From Macquaria australasica (Eukaryota; Chordata; Actinopteri; Centrarchiformes; Percichthyidae): DNA of 64,000 bases. The notes under the pieces were generated by a model. That model was not told the origin of the DNA. It saw nothing but the letters and a program-made list of their open reading frames with translations, and made no database searches. Below, one piece after another: positions 60,179 through 64,000 of this stretch. The first letter of the stretch is position 1. Each line of letters opens with the position of its first letter. A program made the translations under genes and the position numbers. Location: assembly GCA_005408345.1 (NCBI GenBank), contig SEMN01000891.1:1-64000 (forward strand). The letters are read 5' to 3'.

Positions 60179-60184
60179 AATAAA
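60179..60184 (+). terminator. nsd2 poly(A) signal AATAAA
   Basis: A canonical hexamer on the plus strand at the end of the uninterrupted, moderately GC-balanced sequence after the nsd2 stop; repeat-like AT-rich sequence begins shortly after. Confidence 0.6.
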
Positions 60185-60474
60185 AAGTGACCAAACGTTC
60201 ACCTACTGTCTGCACACTGCTGGACTTTTGTTATCATCCAGTGCTGATCTTTAGATTTATCTTTCGTGACAGATTAAACCTCTTTAATATGACTAAATCA
60301 AACTCACCCAAAGGGCTTGAAAGCTGCTCAAGTTCAGCTTTGAAGTCTTAAAAATTAGTTGTAGCTCAAACTACTCTGGGAAGACAAAGTTATTTTAACA
60401 TTTATCTGTCTGGTAAAATTTCAGTTAAATACAACTGAAATAAGTTGATCGACAGGAAATTAAGTGACAGCTAT

Positions 60475-60880
60475 TTCAATAATCGATTAAGAGAAAATAT
60501 TTTCTTTTGGTAATTGTGATGGTCATGTTTTCTTTAAACTTAAATTTTATGGATCAAACAATTCATTGATTAATCAATCAATATATACCGTGTATGTATG
60601 TGTGTATATATGTATAATACAAATGCATATATACACACATTTGTATTCATATGCAATTATTTTCATTATCGATTAATCTTTTTTTCACAATTCATTTTGT
60701 TTATAAAATCAGAAAATGCTGGTAAATGTCCCAATTTCTCAGAGCTACATTTCTGAGATACTTCAGAGCAATTTTGCTTGAAATATGACAAGATTAATCG
60801 ATTACCAAAAATATTTTTATTATATTTACTGTTGATTGACTATTTGATTAATCAACTAATCATTTCAGCTCAAAAACAAT
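60475..60880 (+). mobile_element. CGATTAATCG-type MITE copy between nsd2 and the minus-strand gene
   Basis: TTTCAATAATCGATTAAGAG at the left and TTGATTAATCAACTAATCATT, TTCAGCTC at the right. An (AT/GT)-rich tract (60585-60650) sits inside. Confidence 0.65.
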
Positions 60881-61089
60881 GTATTCTGTTGGTATCAGTA
60901 CTGAAACTCAAGTAGGACATTTTAACAATACGCAGCCCAACTGATCAGTAAACTACCGATAACGTTTGCTTCTTACAGGGAAGTTGCCAGTTTGAATCTG
61001 CAGTCTGAGTTAATGCAAAGCAGGGAGTGTCTGAAAAAGGTAAAAACATTGATCATAACACGGACCACAGACTTAAATCCTCCAGAGTT

Positions 61090-61921
61090 TTTATTCCTCT
61101 TTAAGACGAAGACAAAACAAGGTTCATTTTGCATAACAGTAGTACAGCAGCGGCTGAGGGTACAAAAATGCTTTTTCCTTTTCTTTTTTCCTTCAGTGTA
61201 AAAATAACTCTACTCGTACCTCACTGTGCCGTCCTCTCGTAGTGCAAATGCTTCAAATAAAAGTTAGGCACATGATGGATACGATACGATCGCAGTTCAA
61301 TTACACTTAAGTGCTGATGACAAGTAAAACGTTATTCTGTATTCCTTGTTGTTTGGCGATTACCAGTTCATAATGTTCAACAATCAGACTGAAGAGATGA
61401 CAGCTGGAGTTTAAATAGCAGTAAATAGGGCAGTTTGACTTCCTGTTTGTAGCTGTTAGGTTCGATGAAGCTTGATTTAAAAAAAAAAAAAAAAAAAAGG
61501 CCTACAGCGTCCTATTTCGCTGACAGGATGAGGATTATCTGTGTCAGCATTTTCAACTAAGTGCAACAGAGTTTAATACTAAGTCAAAAACAAATTACAT
61601 TGCAAGCTTATGGTCCCAAGCAACAATGACGTCTCCCTAGGTGATGCTTTTGCTTGTAAATATCTGAGCGAGCGTTTAAGTGGCAACTTGACATCCTCCT
61701 ACTTTTTAAAGGAAAATAAAAATAAAAACTAGCTCAAAATAAAGTACAAGGTAAAATATTTCCCAGATTTACATATGTTACAAATAAAAAATAAATATCA
61801 GCTCTGTTTTTAATCTAGGCATTTTACGATTCGTCCAGAAAAATAAAGGTACAAAGAGCGGCCGTCGTTCTTTTCCGACTAACACAGTGCAGCTTATTTC
61901 TTAACAAGTGTTGCTCCGCCA
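61090..61921 (-). other. probable 3' UTR of the unidentified minus-strand gene
   Basis: Noncoding sequence after the stop of the exon at 61922-62997. A minus-strand AATAAA lies at 61095-61090. A long A run sits at 61479-61498. Confidence 0.45.
61479..61498. repeat. A20 homopolymer
   Basis: Pure A run in the probable 3' UTR of the unidentified gene. Confidence 0.95.
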
Positions 61922-62997
61922 TCAGGAGGCCAGCACGCCTCGGCGGATGATGTCAGACCCGTAGCGCCGGCCGAGAGACGAGTCACCCCTCAGCTGGTGG
62001 GAGTGGCATCGTTTCAAACAGGACTCCATCTCGCCATCGCCTGGTTTGGAGTCGGAGGTGTAGCCGTCGTTCTCCGTCCCCGTGCGGAGTCTGGTCCTGG
62101 GGTACGACGGCTCTGGCGTGTTGGTCAGCGGCCTCAGCAGCGGCTTGCGGTGCTCCACCTCCTCCTCCTTCATCGTCCCCGTCAGAGGCCTCTCGGTCCT
62201 CTTCGGGATCCTGAACTTCCCCCAGCCTTTAAGATGTCCGGCCACAGGTCTGTGGGAGCCGTTGGCGTGGGTTTTCCTCAGCCAGCTGTTGGCTTTGGTG
62301 GCAGCGGCAGCGTCTGAGGCCACGCCGGCTCTGCTGAGTTTAGTGTTGGTCGCCACATCCAGAGAGACGGGGCTTCTCTTGGTCATTCCTTCGTCCATGA
62401 AGTAGTCGTCAGTGTCAGAGTTCCTGATATCGACCAGCCTGATGGACACCGTTTTCTCCAGATGTTTTGACCCAAACCTGTTCTTCACCTGGCTGGGGAA
62501 GGTCTCCGTTACGTTGCTCCTCCTCTTCCTCCTCCCTTCTTGTTCGTGGTCGTTGTCTCGTTTCCGTCTGGCCAGCGCCTCGGGTTCGGGCCCCGGGGCC
62601 TCCCTCCTTGGGCCTTTCCTGCTCTCAGGTTTGTGCAGCTTGGCGGCGATGGTTTCCTGATCGACTTCTGGCTTCTGAAGCTTTGGGAACTGAATCTCTG
62701 GGCTGACCTCAGAGTTTGGGAGTTTGGCGTCGCTTGTGGCCTCAGCAGGCCCAGACTCTTTGATTCGGGAGCTTTTACTATCCTTCGCCTCCAGTGGTTT
62801 GCTCAGATTGTCCTTCTTGTGAGTGTGCAGGGAGTCAGAGAGGCCTTTTCTGTCGCCGCTTTTCCTTTTCTCCTGCTTTAAAGACCCTCGTTTGGTTTTC
62901 AGTCCAGAGAGGCTCCAGGAGGAGCGAGACTGGGAGCCCTGAGAGGATAACCAGCCCAGAGAGAAGAGCTTCTCCAAATCCTTCGCTGACGGATCAC
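61922..62997 (-). CDS. last coding exon of an unidentified gene (C-terminal 357 residues)
   Basis: A 358-codon open frame including the stop, starting after a TTGCAG acceptor in phase 2 (one base of the first codon comes from the missing upstream exon). I do not recognise the protein. The N-terminal part has DLEKLFSLGWLSSQGS, then a long hydrophilic Lys/Ser/Glu-rich disordered stretch with a twice-used KL-x-KPE motif. The last 170 residues look more structured or conserved: TVSIRLVDIRNSDTDDYFMD, GHLKGWGKFRIPKRTERPL, NDGYTSDSKPGDGEMESC and the end SLGRRYGSDIIRRG. No transmembrane segment or zinc cluster is visible. GC-rich codon use and the absence of stops across more than 1 kb argue for a real exon. 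It is tail-to-tail with nsd2. A scaffold or cytoskeletal regulator tail is possible but not shown. Confidence 0.8.
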
Positions 62998-63029
62998 CTG
63001 CAACACACACAAGTGATTCAGTACAGCAT

Positions 63030-63340
63030 TAGGGCAATATATTTATATTATTTCTACTGACTTTCAGTGGAATCATATTGTGATGATGTGATCTTGCAAT
63101 GCTGTTGTTCTACGTGTTTCTGTCTCAAAATTAAGAAGTCCTTTCAGGCTGTAATAAATAACTAATTGTTAGTTTTTTAAAAGTTTTTACACACATTAAG
63201 ATTCTGGTGTGATGTAACAGCAGAACACAGTTCTTTACTTTGATTATTTTTGCATACATGTGCCATTTTGTGATAAAGGAAAACAGCTTTATTAACATCA
63301 TTATAGTGATTTCAACCATAATTACCCAGCCCTGATCAAA
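63030..63340. mobile_element. degenerate AGGGCAATAT MITE copy
   Basis: TTAGGGCAATATATTTATATT at the left and ATAATTACCCAGCCCTGATC at the right, in the intron upstream of the exon 61922-62997. Inner GTGGAATCATATTGTGATG resembles the copy at 28698-29015. Confidence 0.5.
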
Positions 63341-63345
63341 ACTAT

Positions 63346-64000
63346 TAAAATGTTTGAATCATTTCAACCGTGAAATCCTTTTTTTTTGGAGATTTGGAAC
63401 AGCTGACCAGATGACGTGAGATACTTGGAATATTTTACAGTTTTAAAAAAAAAAAAAGGCGTAAAAACTTTTTTGTTTTGTTTTTTTTAAATGGAAAGGG
63501 GAGTATTTTTATGGTATTTTAGTAAAAATGTACAATTTGTATGACGAGGAATTCTTTATCTGCTGCAATTAAATCTGCACGTCACATTTCTTGTTTCTGC
63601 ATGTTGGATTGAATGTGTCTTTAGTTTTCTTATTTGTGTGAAAGTGGATAGTGTGTTGTGTGTAGGTTGTTTATGACAGAATAAAACTAAACCGAATATT
63701 TTCCAGCTGTTGACTTTTTGGACGCAGATTTCTATAAATGTGATTCTTCTTCTACACGTGACAGTAAAATATCACATAATCACAATCACTGTCTGCCAGC
63801 TCAGATTACAGATTACAACCGTGAATGTTGTTTTGTTACCTTAAAAAAATTTGAATTGCCTTATGAAGGAGAATGGTTGCCAAGCTATCATCACTACTGG
63901 AGAACACTTCCCACCCCCTACATGTCACTCTTTCAGCACTGGGCAGCTCCTTCAGCGACCGGCTGCTCCACCCGCGGTGTCTGAAGGAGAGGTACCGTAG
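63346..64000. other. intron or exon-edge sequence of the minus-strand gene
   Basis: AT-rich except for the last 70 bases, which are GC-richer and open in frames on both strands, so a further exon may begin at the window edge. It cannot be assigned. Confidence 0.35.

Larger units (their letters stand above)
57312..60205 (+). other. nsd2: nsd2 3' UTR
   Basis: About 2.9 kb without repeats of known type other than a (GTTT)n run at 57653-57680. It ends near the poly(A) signal AATAAA at 60179-60184. Confidence 0.7.

Noticed and set aside
62082..62881. Plus-strand open frames opposite the unidentified exon
   Set aside because: They are GC-rich antisense shadows; the minus-strand frame is longer, ends cleanly and has an acceptor site.
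63930..64000. Candidate exon at the right window edge (minus-strand frame with RYLSFRHRGWSSRSLKELPS, or a plus-strand frame after a CTTTCAG)
   Set aside because: Open on both strands, cut by the window end, and the minus-strand donor phase does not fit the exon at 61922-62997.

Overview
The window is nuclear DNA of a ray-finned, probably percomorph, fish. It shows short exons with GT-AG introns, AT-rich introns, long CA/TA microsatellites, and many dispersed repeats of types common in spiny-rayed fishes (tRNA-derived SINEs, a Tc1-like relic, palindromic MITEs). No bacterial, viral, CRISPR or operon-like feature was seen.

Layout. From 1 to about 17.5 kb I find no protein-coding exon, only repeats and a few GC-richer unique patches that could be regulatory. 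From 38463 down to 17594 the minus strand carries a complete letm1 gene: 13 coding exons, 705 codons plus stop, every junction GT-AG and in phase. It encodes the mitochondrial inner-membrane LETM1 cation-exchange/ribosome-binding protein. About 2.4 kb separates letm1 exon 1 from the first likely 5' exon of nsd2, and this gap forms a divergent promoter region. On the plus strand nsd2 (WHSC1/MMSET, histone H3K36 methyltransferase) runs from the start codon at 42458 to the stop at 57311: 22 coding exons, 1405 codons plus stop, all in phase, followed by a 3' UTR of about 2.9 kb ending near a poly(A) signal at 60179. A third gene on the minus strand contributes its last coding exon (62997 to 61922, 358 codons with stop). 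I do not recognise it. It lies tail-to-tail with nsd2, and its upstream exons lie beyond the window or were not found.

The letm1-nsd2 head-to-head pair matches the human 4p16.3 arrangement (FGFR3-LETM1-NSD2), not the paralogous LETM2-NSD3 arrangement. The C-terminal EF-hand of the letm1 product and the sequence of the nsd2 PWWP and PHD regions support that assignment.

Most notable points: nsd2 lacks the HMG box known from mammalian NSD2 and has a run of small exons coding for Lys/Arg-rich segments at that place; its AWS domain carries CCNQD where mammalian NSD2 has CQNQC; an NSD2 coding exon contains a near-consensus CTCF motif; and a 331-bp terminal-inverted-repeat element with a 7-bp target duplication lies between the exons of two PHD fingers. 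I did not find an undescribed multi-gene system. This is a conserved vertebrate locus with interesting local variation.
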